Origin: Adhaeribacter_A terreus
GTDB lineage: Bacteria; Bacteroidota; Bacteroidia; Cytophagales; Hymenobacteraceae
Assembly (NCBI RefSeq): GCF_042657365.1
Contig: NZ_JBHSKT010000007.1
Coordinates: 124,001-188,000 of the forward strand
Direction of reading: 5' to 3'
Length of the DNA: 64,000 nucleotides
Shown here: positions 27,350-35,238 of the stretch, piece after piece
Layout: every line of letters starts with the position of its first letter
Numbering within the stretch: the first letter of the stretch is position 1
Program-made: the position numbers and the translations under genes
The notes under the pieces: generated by a model
What the model was told of the DNA's origin: nothing
The model's database searches: none
The model's input: the letters and a program-made list of their open reading frames with translations, nothing else

Positions 27350-27479
27350 AATTATGAATTAGAAATTAAAAATTAGAAATTATTTTTTCTGAAAACTCAG
27401 TTCCTGAATTTGAAATATAAACGGTATGCTTTAAGCAATAAAACCATATCTAATTTCTAATTCATAATTTCTAATTGAA
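27350..27479. repeat. AT-rich inverted arms flanking the lptF/G - tgt spacer
   Basis: TTATGAATTAGAAATTAAAAATTAGAAATT on the left (as words) is mirrored by TCTAATTTCTAATTCATAATTTCTAATT on the right. Between the arms lies a degenerate D30 copy. Confidence 0.6.
27418..27447 (+). repeat. degenerate D30 element, + orientation
   Basis: Core CGGTATGC (27422-27429) with AA-rich lead. The 15-nt segment ends AAAAC and GTC is replaced by CAT. Confidence 0.5.
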
Positions 27480-27482
27480 ATC

Positions 27483-28613
27483 TTAAAGCCGCGTCATCAG
27501 TTTTTCTACCATTACGTTTTTCCAGGCGGCAAAGGTGCCGGCCAGAATTTGCTCGCGCGCTTGTTTAACCAGCCAGAGGTAGAACGTTAAATTGTGTACG
27601 CTGGCTATCATGCCGCCCAGATATTCCTGCGCGTGCATTAAATGGCGTAAATAGGCTTTGGTGTAGAACGTGCTGGTATAGCCGCCCAACTCCGCATCAA
27701 TCGGCGTAAAATCGTCTTTCCAGCGCTGGTTCCGGATGTTGATGATGCCTTGCGTGGTGAAAAGCATCCCGTTCCGAGCATTCCGCGTTGGTAATACGCA
27801 GTCGAACATATCTACGCCCAACGCAATGTTTTCTAAAATATTTGCCGGGGTGCCTACGCCCATTAAATAGCGTGGCTTGTCTTTGGGCAAAATCCCGCAA
27901 ACCAAGTCCGTCATTTCGTACATCATTTCTGCCGGTTCGCCCACGCTCAGGCCGCCAATGGCGTTTCCTTCGCGGTTCATGCTGGCAATGAATTCGGCCG
28001 ATTGCGTACGTAGATCTTTAAACGTACTGCCCTGCACGATCGGGAATAACGTCTGGTCATAGCCGTATTTGTCTTCCGTAGCTTCGAATTGCTTGCAGCA
28101 GCGTTCCAGCCAGCGGTGCGTGCGGTGCATGGAATTTTTGGCATAATCGTATTCACACGGGTAAGGCGTACATTCATCGAAAGCCATGATAATGTCGGCG
28201 CCGATGGTGCGTTGCGTGTCCATCACGTTTTCGGGCGTAAACAAATGCGTAGAGCCGTCCAGGTGCGATTTGAATTTTACACCTTCCTCAATAATTTTCC
28301 GGGTACCCGAAAGCGAGAAAACCTGGTAGCCGCCGCTGTCGGTTAAGATCGGTTTATCCCAGCCGTTAAATTTATGCAAACCGCCCGCATCTTCCAGCAC
28401 CTTCAGGCCAGGGCGCAGGTATAAATGGTACGTATTTCCCAGAATGATCTGCGCCTGAATATCTTCTTTCAGTTCGCGCTGGTGCACAGCTTTTACGCTG
28501 CCGGCAGTGCCCACGGGCATAAAAATAGGCGTCTGAATTTCGCCGTGCGCGGTGGTTACTTTACCGGCGCGGGCGTTGGAGCCAGGATCCTGGGCTTGAA
28601 GTTCAAAAGTCAT
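27483..28613 (-). CDS. tgt: queuine tRNA-ribosyltransferase
   Basis: 376 residues. Exchanges guanine-34 of GUN-anticodon tRNAs for preQ1. Family blocks: PIFMPVGTAGSVKAV, GNTYHLYLRPG, TDSGGYQVFSL with the active-site Asp, GGLSVGEP, RYLMGVGTP, and the nucleophile region in FDCVLPTRNARNG. The C-terminal zinc site normally CxCxxC...H is altered: the aligned stretch reads ELGGYTSTFYTKAYLRHL with no Cys, while the later His (SVHNLTFYLWL) remains. Many Bacteroidota homologues may share this loss; I could not check. First ATG used. Confidence 0.95.
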   Translation of the reverse strand: MTFELQAQDPGSNARAGKVTTAHGEIQTPIFMPVGTAGSVKAVHQRELKEDIQAQIILGNTYHLYLRPGLKVLEDAGGLHKFNGWDKPILTDSGGYQVFSLSGTRKIIEEGVKFKSHLDGSTHLFTPENVMDTQRTIGADIIMAFDECTPYPCEYDYAKNSMHRTHRWLERCCKQFEATEDKYGYDQTLFPIVQGSTFKDLRTQSAEFIASMNREGNAIGGLSVGEPAEMMYEMTDLVCGILPKDKPRYLMGVGTPANILENIALGVDMFDCVLPTRNARNGMLFTTQGIINIRNQRWKDDFTPIDAELGGYTSTFYTKAYLRHLMHAQEYLGGMIASVHNLTFYLWLVKQAREQILAGTFAAWKNVMVEKLMTRL

Positions 28614-28656
28614 TTATTCTATTAATATATAAAACGCCTTTAAGCGCTGATTTTTC

Positions 28657-28855
28657 AGTCCCCCTTTGGAGGGGGTTGGGGGAGGACTACATTATTTGAT
28701 TTTCACGTTAGCCGATACTCTCCCCTTGAGGGGAGCCGGAGGGGTGTTTTCATGTATCACAATTTACACCCCTCTAACTCCCCTCAAGGGGAGAATCCTC
28801 GCAATACGAATCTTCATTATTGTGGTCCTCCCCCTACCCCCGCCAAAGGGGGACT
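28657..28855. repeat. nested double inverted repeat of CCCCCTTTGG-type arms
   Basis: Outer arms AGTCCCCCTTTGGAGGGGG...GAGGAC (28657-28688) and its inverted partner (28824-28855). Inner arms CTCCCCTTGAGGGGAG...GGGGTG (about 28717-28746) and inverted partner (about 28766-28797). Each arm also has a small internal palindrome. It resembles a small repeat inserted into another copy of a related repeat. Confidence 0.7.
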
Positions 28856-29081
28856 TACCTTCAGTATATGTAAACTAAATGCTGCATAAAGAATTAAGAA
28901 TTTTCGGTAGTCGTGCATTCAAAATTATTAATGCATTTTAGCAAGCCGGCAAAGATACGAACAATGCCCGGTTTTCAGGAATTTATTGATTTTTAAGGTT
29001 GGCGGTTGGCGTTTTTAGCGGTAGCTTTGAAGCTTGAATTTCCCGGAAAGAATTAACAATTAAGTTGCTTGAAAAGGCTGA

Positions 29082-29111
29082 AAAACGATATGCTTTTTGC
29101 CTCAAAAACTC
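29082..29111 (+). repeat. D30 element, + orientation
   Basis: AAAA, core CGATATGC (29086-29093), 15 nt, CTC. Confidence 0.75.
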
Positions 29112-29150
29112 CTGATTATTAATTCTTAATTATTAATTCTTAATTAAAAA

Positions 29151-30287
29151 ATGTTTCCGCTTCCGCTTCCGCTTACGTTAGAGAACGTACTTTTTTTGCT
29201 GCTGGCTTTTACCGTACTGGTGCAGTTCTTTTATGCTTTTTATTACTTTCTGGCTCTGGCACTTTTTAAAAAACATTTGCCTTTCCAAACGCCCGGTTTT
29301 CCGGTTACCGTAATTGTTTGCGCGCATAACGAATACGAAAACCTGCTGCGGCTTATACCCAAACTCTTAAAACAAAACTACCCGGAATTTGAGCTCATGC
29401 TAATCGATGATCGCTCCAAGGATGAAACCGGTGGTTACATGCAACAGATCACGCAGTATTACCCCAACGCGCGGTTAATTTCCATAAAAAATACGCCGGC
29501 TGGTTTCAACCCGAAAAAATATGCGCTCAGCCTGGGTATAAAATCTGCAAAACATGAACATTTGCTTTTCACGGATGCTGATTGCGTGCCCCTGAGCGAG
29601 AACTGGATTGGCGAAATGGTGAAAGGCTATAAAAACGGGGCGGAAATTGTACTTGGTTACGGAAAATATGAACAATTACCGGGGTTTCTTGGTTATCTCA
29701 TAAAATACGAAACCTTACTTTCCGCTATTCAGTATTTGTCGTTTGCCGTAAAGGGGAAACCATATATGGGAGTAGGCCGGAATTTATCTTATACCAAATC
29801 GTGTTTTTACCGGAATAAAGGCTTTGCCTCGCACATTCGGGCAACGGGCGGCGACGACGATCTTTTTGTGCGCGATGCCGCTGCCAATAGCAAAATAAAT
29901 GTTGTGATCGGGCAGGAAGCTCAAACCGAAAGCAAAGCCAAAGAAACCTGGAGCGAATGGTGGCAGCAGAAACGGCGCCACTTAAGTGCAGGCAAGAAAT
30001 ACAAATTGGCAGACCGTTTCCGGATTGGCAGTTTTATTTTGGCAAACATCTTATTTTACGGGCTTTCAGTCGTACTTTTGGTAATGCAGGCCAATTTGGT
30101 ATGGTTGGGAGCGATATTTGCAGGACGCTGCCTGGTAGTTTATTCTATTTATTATCAGGCGGCAGGTAACCTAAAAGAGCGGCTTTCAGTAGTACTCATG
30201 CCGGTATTAGATTTAATATATTATATCTTATATATTATGTTGTCCGTATCGGTATTAATGTTCAAAAAAATAGCATGGAAGAAGTAA
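29151..30287 (+). CDS. membrane-bound family 2 glycosyltransferase
   Basis: 378 residues. N-terminal membrane helix (about 10-35), GT-A domain with VTVIVCAHNEYENLLRLI, the LIDDRSKDET loop, the metal-binding DAD in LLFTDADCVP, acceptor-site GGDDDLFV and QKRRHLSAGKKY (QxxRW-like position), then C-terminal membrane helices. It builds or extends a surface polysaccharide or glycolipid on the cytoplasmic face; donor and acceptor unknown. Its 3' end overlaps the sigma-factor start by 13 bp, so the two are co-translated. Confidence 0.9.
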   Translation: MFPLPLPLTLENVLFLLLAFTVLVQFFYAFYYFLALALFKKHLPFQTPGFPVTVIVCAHNEYENLLRLIPKLLKQNYPEFELMLIDDRSKDETGGYMQQITQYYPNARLISIKNTPAGFNPKKYALSLGIKSAKHEHLLFTDADCVPLSENWIGEMVKGYKNGAEIVLGYGKYEQLPGFLGYLIKYETLLSAIQYLSFAVKGKPYMGVGRNLSYTKSCFYRNKGFASHIRATGGDDDLFVRDAAANSKINVVIGQEAQTESKAKETWSEWWQQKRRHLSAGKKYKLADRFRIGSFILANILFYGLSVVLLVMQANLVWLGAIFAGRCLVVYSIYYQAAGNLKERLSVVLMPVLDLIYYILYIMLSVSVLMFKKIAWKK

Positions 30288-30886
30288 ACAAACAATTTTC
30301 GGCAAAGGCCAAGCACGACTTCAAACTGATCCAATCGGCGGTGGAAGAGGGCAACGAAAAAGCTTATGCCGAACTGATGCAAATCTACAAGAAGCCGGTG
30401 TACCACGTTGTGCTGAAAATGGTGCGAAACCCTGACGATGCCGAAGATTTAACCATCGAAGCGTTTGCCAAGGCATTTCGTAACCTGCACAAATTCAACC
30501 CCGAATACGCTTTCAGTACCTGGCTGTTCCGTATTGCCACCAACAACTGCATCGACTTCATTCGCAAGAACAAGATCAAAACGATGAGCATCGATTCGGC
30601 CATTAAAATTGATAACGGCGACGAGATCACCATAGATTTTAAAGACAACAACCTTACGCCGCAGGAAAGCGCCATCAAGAACCAAAAGATCGAGATCATG
30701 CAATCCATCGTGGCCAAGCTTCCGGATAAATACCAGCGCCTGGTTACGCTCCGCTACTTCGACGAACTTTCGTACGAAGAGATCGCCACCGAACTGAACG
30801 CGCCTCTGGGAACCGTAAAAGCCCAGCTGCACCGCGCCCGTGAGTTGCTCTATGACATGGTGAAGAATAAAAAACACCTTATTTAG
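30275..30886 (+). CDS. sigma-70 family (ECF-type) RNA polymerase sigma factor
   Basis: 203 residues. Region 2 (about 25-95: AYAELMQIYKKPVYHVVLKMVRNPDDAEDLTIEAFAKAFRNL, STWLFRIATNNCIDFIRK) binds the -10/-7 element and core polymerase. Region 4 (about 145-195: LPDKYQRLVTLRYFDELSYEEIATELNAPLGTVKAQLHRARELL) binds the -33/-35 element. No anti-sigma gene is adjacent, which suggests control at expression level. Overlaps the upstream glycosyltransferase gene. Confidence 0.92.
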   Translation: MEEVNKQFSAKAKHDFKLIQSAVEEGNEKAYAELMQIYKKPVYHVVLKMVRNPDDAEDLTIEAFAKAFRNLHKFNPEYAFSTWLFRIATNNCIDFIRKNKIKTMSIDSAIKIDNGDEITIDFKDNNLTPQESAIKNQKIEIMQSIVAKLPDKYQRLVTLRYFDELSYEEIATELNAPLGTVKAQLHRARELLYDMVKNKKHLI

Positions 30887-30930
30887 TGATTAGTGGATAG
30901 TGAATAATGATTAGTAAGGAAATATAAAAG

Positions 30931-30957
30931 AACCCTGGCTTCGGCCGGGGTTTTTTC
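30931..30957 (+). terminator. terminator of the glycosyltransferase-sigma operon
   Basis: Stem CCCTGGC / GCCGGGG with a TTCG tetraloop, then T6. Confidence 0.9.
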
Positions 30958-30977
30958 GTTTAAAAGCCTACCGTTTT
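30948..30977 (-). repeat. D30 element sharing a terminator T-run, - orientation
   Basis: GGG, 15 nt (TTTTTTCGTTTAAAA), core GCCTACCG (30966-30973). Confidence 0.7.
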
Positions 30978-31101
30978 TCGATTTATTGGAAAGCGCAAGC
31001 TGATATACAGGAACAAAAGCAAAAATCACTTACTTTCGCTTTGGAATAGTAATTAGTTCAAATACTAATCATTATTCACTAATCACTAATCACTAGAAAA
31101 G

Positions 31102-31722
31102 GTGGATATCATCAAAAAATACTTCCCCGAAATAACCGGGCAGCAGCAGGAAAAATTTGCCCGCCTGAACGAGCTTTATAAAGAATGGAACGCCAAAATA
31201 AACGTGGTTTCCAGAAAAGATATCGATGAGTTGCCAACGCGCCACATTTTGCATTCGCTGGGCATTGCCAAGGTTATTCAATTTCAGGCAAATACGCATG
31301 TTTTGGATGTAGGTACCGGCGGGGGTTTACCGGGCTTGCCTTTGGCCATCATGTTTCCGGAAGTGAAATTTCACCTGGTAGATTCTATCGGCAAAAAAAT
31401 TCACGTAGTGCAAAGCATTGCCGACGAACTGAAACTGCACAACGTAACCGCCCAGCAAACCCGCGCCGAACAACTCCACGACCGCTACGATTACATTGTA
31501 AGCCGCGCCGTAGCCCGTTTAGCCGAATTCTACCAATGGATTCAGTTCCGCTTCAAAGAAACCGATGCGCCCAATCACGGTCTTTATTACTTAAAAGGTG
31601 GCGACCTGACCGAAGAAATTACCGAATCTGGTTTAGTAACCGAGCTTTTCGATTTGAAGAATTATTTTGAAGAAGAATTTTTCGACACCAAGAAAGTAGT
31701 TTTTGTGCCTTCGGTAGGTTAA
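31102..31722 (+). CDS. rsmG: 16S rRNA (guanine(527)-N7)-methyltransferase
   Basis: 206 residues, GTG start (GTGGATATC) after an A/G-rich stretch. SAM-dependent methylation of G527 in 16S rRNA. Blocks: LYKEWNAKINVVSRKDIDELPTRHILHSL, the SAM loop VLDVGTGGGLPGLPLAI, VDSIGKKIHVV, SRAVARLAEF. Loss of this enzyme is known to give low-level streptomycin resistance in other bacteria. Shares its terminator with the convergent membrane-protein gene. Confidence 0.95.
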   Translation: MDIIKKYFPEITGQQQEKFARLNELYKEWNAKINVVSRKDIDELPTRHILHSLGIAKVIQFQANTHVLDVGTGGGLPGLPLAIMFPEVKFHLVDSIGKKIHVVQSIADELKLHNVTAQQTRAEQLHDRYDYIVSRAVARLAEFYQWIQFRFKETDAPNHGLYYLKGGDLTEEITESGLVTELFDLKNYFEEEFFDTKKVVFVPSVG

Positions 31723-31751
31723 AAACGGTAGGGTTTCTGACCCAAAAAGTA
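31722..31751 (+). repeat. D30 element at the rsmG stop codon, + orientation
   Basis: AAAA (31722-31725) just after the TAA, core CGGTAGGG (31726-31733), 15 nt, GTA; runs into the shared terminator. Confidence 0.85.
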
Positions 31752-31787
31752 AAAGCCGGAGCTAACAGTTCCGGCTTTTACTTTTTT
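31750..31787. terminator. bidirectional terminator between rsmG and 31804-32283
   Basis: Stem AAAAGCCGGA / TCCGGCTTTT with loop GCTAACAGT and T/A-runs both sides. Confidence 0.85.
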
Positions 31788-31803
31788 AGAAAATTCAGAA
31801 GTA

Positions 31804-32283
31804 TTATTTCTTTTTCCGGCGCTGAATAAACCAAACCACGGCTCCCAGAGCCGCGAGGGCTAAAACCAAACCAATTATTTTGCTCCAGTTAAAAGGATGC
31901 GAGATCGTGCCCGTGCGGGTAATATCGGAGTCTACGGCGTGCATGGTTATTTTTTCGGTGCCTTTAATTTCTGCTTTTGCACTTCCCAGGCCATCTCTAA
32001 AATCTACGGGCAGCGTCTGGCCATTAATTTCAAAAAGTAGCTTGCCTTGCACCCTTTTATCGGCTTGTTTGGCGTCATCCAGCGCCCGGATGTTAATAAT
32101 ATAAACGTTCGGCTGATCGGTGGTGATGGCGGAAATGAATTCGAAATCCTGCACGGTAATGTAATCAGGCATTTTGAATGTGTATTCGTTACGTTCTTTT
32201 TTCTCCACCGGAATTTCCTGCTGGGCAAAAACGGCAGTAAGCGCAAAAAACGGTATCAGAAAGGCAGTAAAAAGTCGTTTCAT
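31804..32283 (-). CDS. exported membrane-anchored protein of unknown function
   Basis: 159 residues from ATG at 32283; a longer frame from 32328 places 15 polar residues before the signal peptide and is unlikely. Signal peptide MKRLFTAFLIPFFALTAVFA, a soluble beta-rich part (about 25-125), then one membrane helix and a basic tail (GLVLALAALGAVVWFIQRRKKK), so it should sit in the inner membrane facing the periplasm. I do not recognise the family. The signal-peptide core LFTAFLIPFF is encoded by a D30 copy. Confidence 0.75.
   Translation of the reverse strand: MKRLFTAFLIPFFALTAVFAQQEIPVEKKERNEYTFKMPDYITVQDFEFISAITTDQPNVYIINIRALDDAKQADKRVQGKLLFEINGQTLPVDFRDGLGSAKAEIKGTEKITMHAVDSDITRTGTISHPFNWSKIIGLVLALAALGAVVWFIQRRKKK
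32247..32276 (+). repeat. D30 element inside a signal-peptide coding region, + orientation
   Basis: AAAA, core CGGTATCA (32251-32258), 15 nt, GTC. Antisense to the gene; encodes RLFTAFLIPFF. Confidence 0.85.
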
Positions 32284-32338
32284 AATCGGGAGATCAATGC
32301 TTTTATTAAAGCGGGGTACGCAGAACAAACTTACAAAT

Positions 32339-33313
32339 TTATGCGGGAACTTCGGCAGTCAGGAATTGCAGGGCGCGTTGCTCGGAATAATAAAGGCCTT
32401 TCCGGAAATCCAGTGCAAAACCCACGTGTCCGCCGTTTTCTGGCATTTCCAGAAACAGGTTTGGGTTTGCTTCCGCTTCCCTAACCGGGAAACATTGTGG
32501 AGATAAAAACGGGTCGTTCTTCGCATTTATCAGCAACGTCGGGATTTGAATGTTGGGCAAATAAGGCAAAGAGCTGCATTGGGCGTAATAATCATCGGCG
32601 CTGGCAAAACCGTGTAGTGGTGCGGTAAACCGGTCGTCAAAAGCCTGAAAATCTTTCACCAAATGGTAATCCGAAAGATCGAGTGCGCCGTTGGCAATGG
32701 GAATTTTCTGTTCCAGTTTCCGGCGAAGCGAATTAAGGAAACGGCGCAAATAAATGCGGTTTTCAGGTTTCGAAATTTGCAGAGCGGCACTTTTTAAATG
32801 GCACGGCACCGAAAAAACGGCGGCTCTTTTCACTTCTGAAGGTACTTTTTCCGGCGCTTCGCCTAAGTATTTCAACGTAATATTCCCGCCCGCACTAAAG
32901 CCCGTTAAATAAACCGTTTCGTACTTTTTCTGGGCCAAAGCATACCGAATTACAAGGTCCAGATCGTGCGTAGCGCCCAGATGGTAAGAACTTAAAAGCT
33001 GGTTTGGTTCGCCGCTGCAACTCCGGTAATTCCAGGCCAGCGCATCCATTCCGGCTTTATTGGCCGCTTTTACCATACCCTTCACATACGGCCGATTAGC
33101 GTCGCCTTCCAGACCATGCGAAACGATCAGTAATTTATTCGAGCCTACCACCGACCAATCCAGATCCAGAAAATCAGCATCAGGCGTAGAAATGCGTTCG
33201 CGGCTATAAGTTACACCGGTTACGGTGCGCAGAATGCTGGGCAAAATGGTTTGCAGATGCTTGTTGAACTGGTAAAAAGGCGGTGAAAAAACGGGGGTGG
33301 GAAGAACCGGCAT
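32339..33313 (-). CDS. YheT-family alpha/beta hydrolase
   Basis: 324 residues from ATG at 33313 (MPVLPTPVFSPPFYQFNKHLQTI). Putative esterase of the YheT/ABHD1-3 group. Oxyanion strand LLIVSHGLEGDANRPYV, nucleophile Ser in LTGFSAGGNITLKYLGE, acid in LINAKNDPFLS, and His in ENGGHVGFA form the expected triad. Homologues act on lipids or medium-chain esters; the substrate is unknown. Follows the di-haem peroxidase gene by 39 bp on the same strand, possibly by read-through. Confidence 0.88.
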   Translation of the reverse strand: MPVLPTPVFSPPFYQFNKHLQTILPSILRTVTGVTYSRERISTPDADFLDLDWSVVGSNKLLIVSHGLEGDANRPYVKGMVKAANKAGMDALAWNYRSCSGEPNQLLSSYHLGATHDLDLVIRYALAQKKYETVYLTGFSAGGNITLKYLGEAPEKVPSEVKRAAVFSVPCHLKSAALQISKPENRIYLRRFLNSLRRKLEQKIPIANGALDLSDYHLVKDFQAFDDRFTAPLHGFASADDYYAQCSSLPYLPNIQIPTLLINAKNDPFLSPQCFPVREAEANPNLFLEMPENGGHVGFALDFRKGLYYSEQRALQFLTAEVPA

Positions 33314-33343
33314 AAAAATTAAATTCCCGCAAAAATAAGGCAA

Positions 33344-33373
33344 AAAATGGTATCAGCGGGCAGGTAAAAAGTC
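33344..33373 (+). repeat. D30 element over the stop codon of the MbnH-like gene, + orientation
   Basis: AAAA, core TGGTATCA (33348-33355), 15 nt (GCGGGCAGGTAAAAA), GTC. Confidence 0.75.
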
Positions 33374-34417
33374 GGGGTTGTTCACGAATTCCGGATCGGT
33401 GAGGGTATTCAGAAAGGCGATCAGTTTGGTTTTTTCAGCTTCGGTTAAAGAAATTCCCGGTTTGGCATTTTTTTGTAAGGCTGCATCTAATGTAGCCGAA
33501 TTTTTCACGCCCGCATTGTAATGTTCCAGCACTTCTTCCAGCGTTTTGAAACGGCCGTCGTGCATATAAGGCGCGGTTAAAGCAATGTTGCGGAGCGTAG
33601 GCGTTTTGTATTTGCCAATGTCTTCAGGCTTTTCTGAAATGCGGCCACGGCCCCAGGCTACGGCTTCAAAATCATCCGGAAAAGTATTGTCCAGGCCGTT
33701 ATTATGGTAGCCAAAATCGGTAAAAAAGTCGGTGGTGTGGCAGTTGCTGCATTTTTGCTGAAAAATGGTTAAGCCATCCAGTTCCTTTTTATCTAGCTTT
33801 CCGCCTTCGTTGCGCACATATTTATCGTAACGCGAATTGGCCGAAATTAAGGTGCGCTGAAACTGCGCCAATGCCCGTGTAATGGTAATGGTAGAAATAG
33901 AATCCTGCGGAAAAGCAGCTTTGAAAAGCGGTGGATATTCGGGTTTGTTTTTCAGTTCGGTTACCAGTTCGGTCAGGTTCTGGCCCATTTCATCGGGGTG
34001 TTTCAGCGGACCGAAGTTCAGCGATTCCAGGTCTTTGGCGCCGCCATCCCAGAACCAGCCTTTGTGCCAGGCCAGGTTTTGCAAAGTAGGGGCGTTGCGG
34101 TGCAGCGGTTTGCCCGAAATGCCTGTTGTGCCCAAAGCCGCGCCATCGGTAAACGCTTTTTGCGGCATGTGGCAGGTGGCGCAGGAAATTTTATTGTTGG
34201 CAGAAAGAGTAGGGTCGTAGAATAATTTTCTGCCAAGTAAAACGCCCTCGCGGGTAAACGGATTTTTGGCCGGAAACGGTACCGTTTTTCCCAGGTTTTC
34301 CGGAGCGGTAACGGTAAAAGGTTCCGGAGCAGGTTCAGGCAAACGGTTTTCAGGTTTGGTGCACGCCGAAGCCGCTACCAAGCCTGAAAACCATACTATT
34401 TGCCAAAACCGTATCAT
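33353..34417 (-). CDS. di-haem cytochrome c peroxidase/MauG-like lipoprotein (MbnH-type), copy B
   Basis: 354 residues. Signal peptide with a lipobox-like ASAC (Cys about 19). Two haem-c sites: CATCH (ISCATCHMPQKAFTDG) and CSNCH (KCSNCHTTDFF). Family blocks GVLLGRKLFYDPTLS and TAPYMHDGRFKTLEEVLEHY are present. MauG/MbnH enzymes use a bis-Fe(IV) state to oxidise a Trp of a partner protein. The adjacent gene encodes an MbnP-like partner, so the same chemistry is likely here. Last of a four-gene run; 14 nt after MbnP copy B. D30 copies cover both its start and stop codons. Confidence 0.9.
   Translation of the reverse strand: MIRFWQIVWFSGLVAASACTKPENRLPEPAPEPFTVTAPENLGKTVPFPAKNPFTREGVLLGRKLFYDPTLSANNKISCATCHMPQKAFTDGAALGTTGISGKPLHRNAPTLQNLAWHKGWFWDGGAKDLESLNFGPLKHPDEMGQNLTELVTELKNKPEYPPLFKAAFPQDSISTITITRALAQFQRTLISANSRYDKYVRNEGGKLDKKELDGLTIFQQKCSNCHTTDFFTDFGYHNNGLDNTFPDDFEAVAWGRGRISEKPEDIGKYKTPTLRNIALTAPYMHDGRFKTLEEVLEHYNAGVKNSATLDAALQKNAKPGISLTEAEKTKLIAFLNTLTDPEFVNNPDFLPAR
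34259..34288 (-). repeat. D30-like element inside the MbnH-like gene, - orientation
   Basis: 15 nt (ATTTTTGGCCGGAAA) then self-complementary core CGGTACCG (34277-34284) and TTTT. Confidence 0.55.
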
Positions 34418-34434
34418 TTTAATGCAAAAAACTA
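34405..34434 (+). repeat. D30 element across the start codon of the MbnH-like gene, + orientation
   Basis: AAAA, core CCGTATCA (34409-34416), 15 nt (TTTTAATGCAAAAAA), CTA. The antisense ATG is at 34417-34415. Confidence 0.65.
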
Positions 34435-35217
34435 ATTCCCGTGAACGTGATCTATTTTGAACATGGTCGCATAATTATCGGCCACTTTTATGCTGGTTGC
34501 AGCATGCTGCGGCGTGCCATCAATACGCGGCTGTGCTTTTACATCTATCACATTCGGGCCGCCGAAAATAGTTTTTAGGTTGGCGTGTATGTGAATTTTA
34601 GGATTGTGATCTTCGCCGACAATCATTTTAGCAGTTCCGGCCGGAAGATCTAACGTAACGGTGCGGCTGCTGTAATCTTTGCCAATTTCATAAAACAACC
34701 CGTCAAACGTTTTCGAAGCCGGGTTGTAATACACCCCATTTACGTTCAGAAAAATATAGCCGGTATTCCAGTCCCAGGTCATGTGGGTGTTTTCCAGGGT
34801 CAGGTCGCCTACGGCATTGGCTACGGTTTTATTATGGGTAGAATCTACGCCCACCATAAAACGCAGTCTGGTATACTCGCCAGCCGGAATATTTGGTAAC
34901 GTAACTTTTTCGCGTATTTTCTGGTCTGCGTTTTCAATTAAATAATAGCTGTCGGGTACCTTGTAAGCGCTGCCATCGGCTTTCAGTAATTCCACGTTCG
35001 AAACAAAATACAGGACGCTTCCCACAGCCACCGAATCGCCGTTCTGGGTAACGTAAGTTGCGTTCCTTGCAAAGTCTTCAGTACCAAAACGGCTGTCGAA
35101 TTCCAGTTCTACCGAAGCAGCTTGCGCCGGCTCAATTTTCTTGTCATCGTCGTCGTTGTCGCAGGCGCTGAGAAACAAGCCGGCCGCCAGAAGCAGAAAT
35201 GAATATTTTTTCATCAC
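34432..35217 (-). CDS. MbnP-like copper-associated lipoprotein, copy B
   Basis: 261 residues. Lipoprotein signal (FLLLAAGLFLSAC) followed by an acidic DNDDDDK linker. The rest is a beta-rich domain with the MbnP signature MTWDWNTGYIFLNV near the middle. In characterised MbnP proteins a conserved Trp is converted to kynurenine by partner MbnH and takes part in copper binding. The Trp residues of this motif are the candidates. His-rich end (HIHANL, KIDHVHGN) could add ligands. ATG at 35217 or the next codon. Lies between MbnP copy A and MbnH copy B. Confidence 0.85.
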   Translation of the reverse strand: MMKKYSFLLLAAGLFLSACDNDDDDKKIEPAQAASVELEFDSRFGTEDFARNATYVTQNGDSVAVGSVLYFVSNVELLKADGSAYKVPDSYYLIENADQKIREKVTLPNIPAGEYTRLRFMVGVDSTHNKTVANAVGDLTLENTHMTWDWNTGYIFLNVNGVYYNPASKTFDGLFYEIGKDYSSRTVTLDLPAGTAKMIVGEDHNPKIHIHANLKTIFGGPNVIDVKAQPRIDGTPQHAATSIKVADNYATMFKIDHVHGN

Positions 35218-35238
35218 GTTTTACTGATTTTTCAGGTG

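Larger units (their letters stand above)
28614..29150. other. 540-bp intergenic region dominated by nested inverted repeats
   Basis: No gene; the open frame over the repeat is low-complexity. Holds the composite inverted repeat 28657-28855, one D30 copy and AT-rich inverted arms close to the next start. Confidence 0.65.
30888..31095. repeat. inverted arms of GTGATTAGTG words around the sigma - rsmG spacer
   Basis: Left arm TAGTGATTAGTGGATAGTGAATAATGATTAG (30885-30915, as words) is mirrored by ACTAATCATTATTCACTAATCACTAATCACTA near 31063-31095. Confidence 0.6.

Noticed and set aside
28666..28878. 70-residue frame over the nested repeats
   Set aside because: Translation is low-complexity and explained by the inverted repeats.
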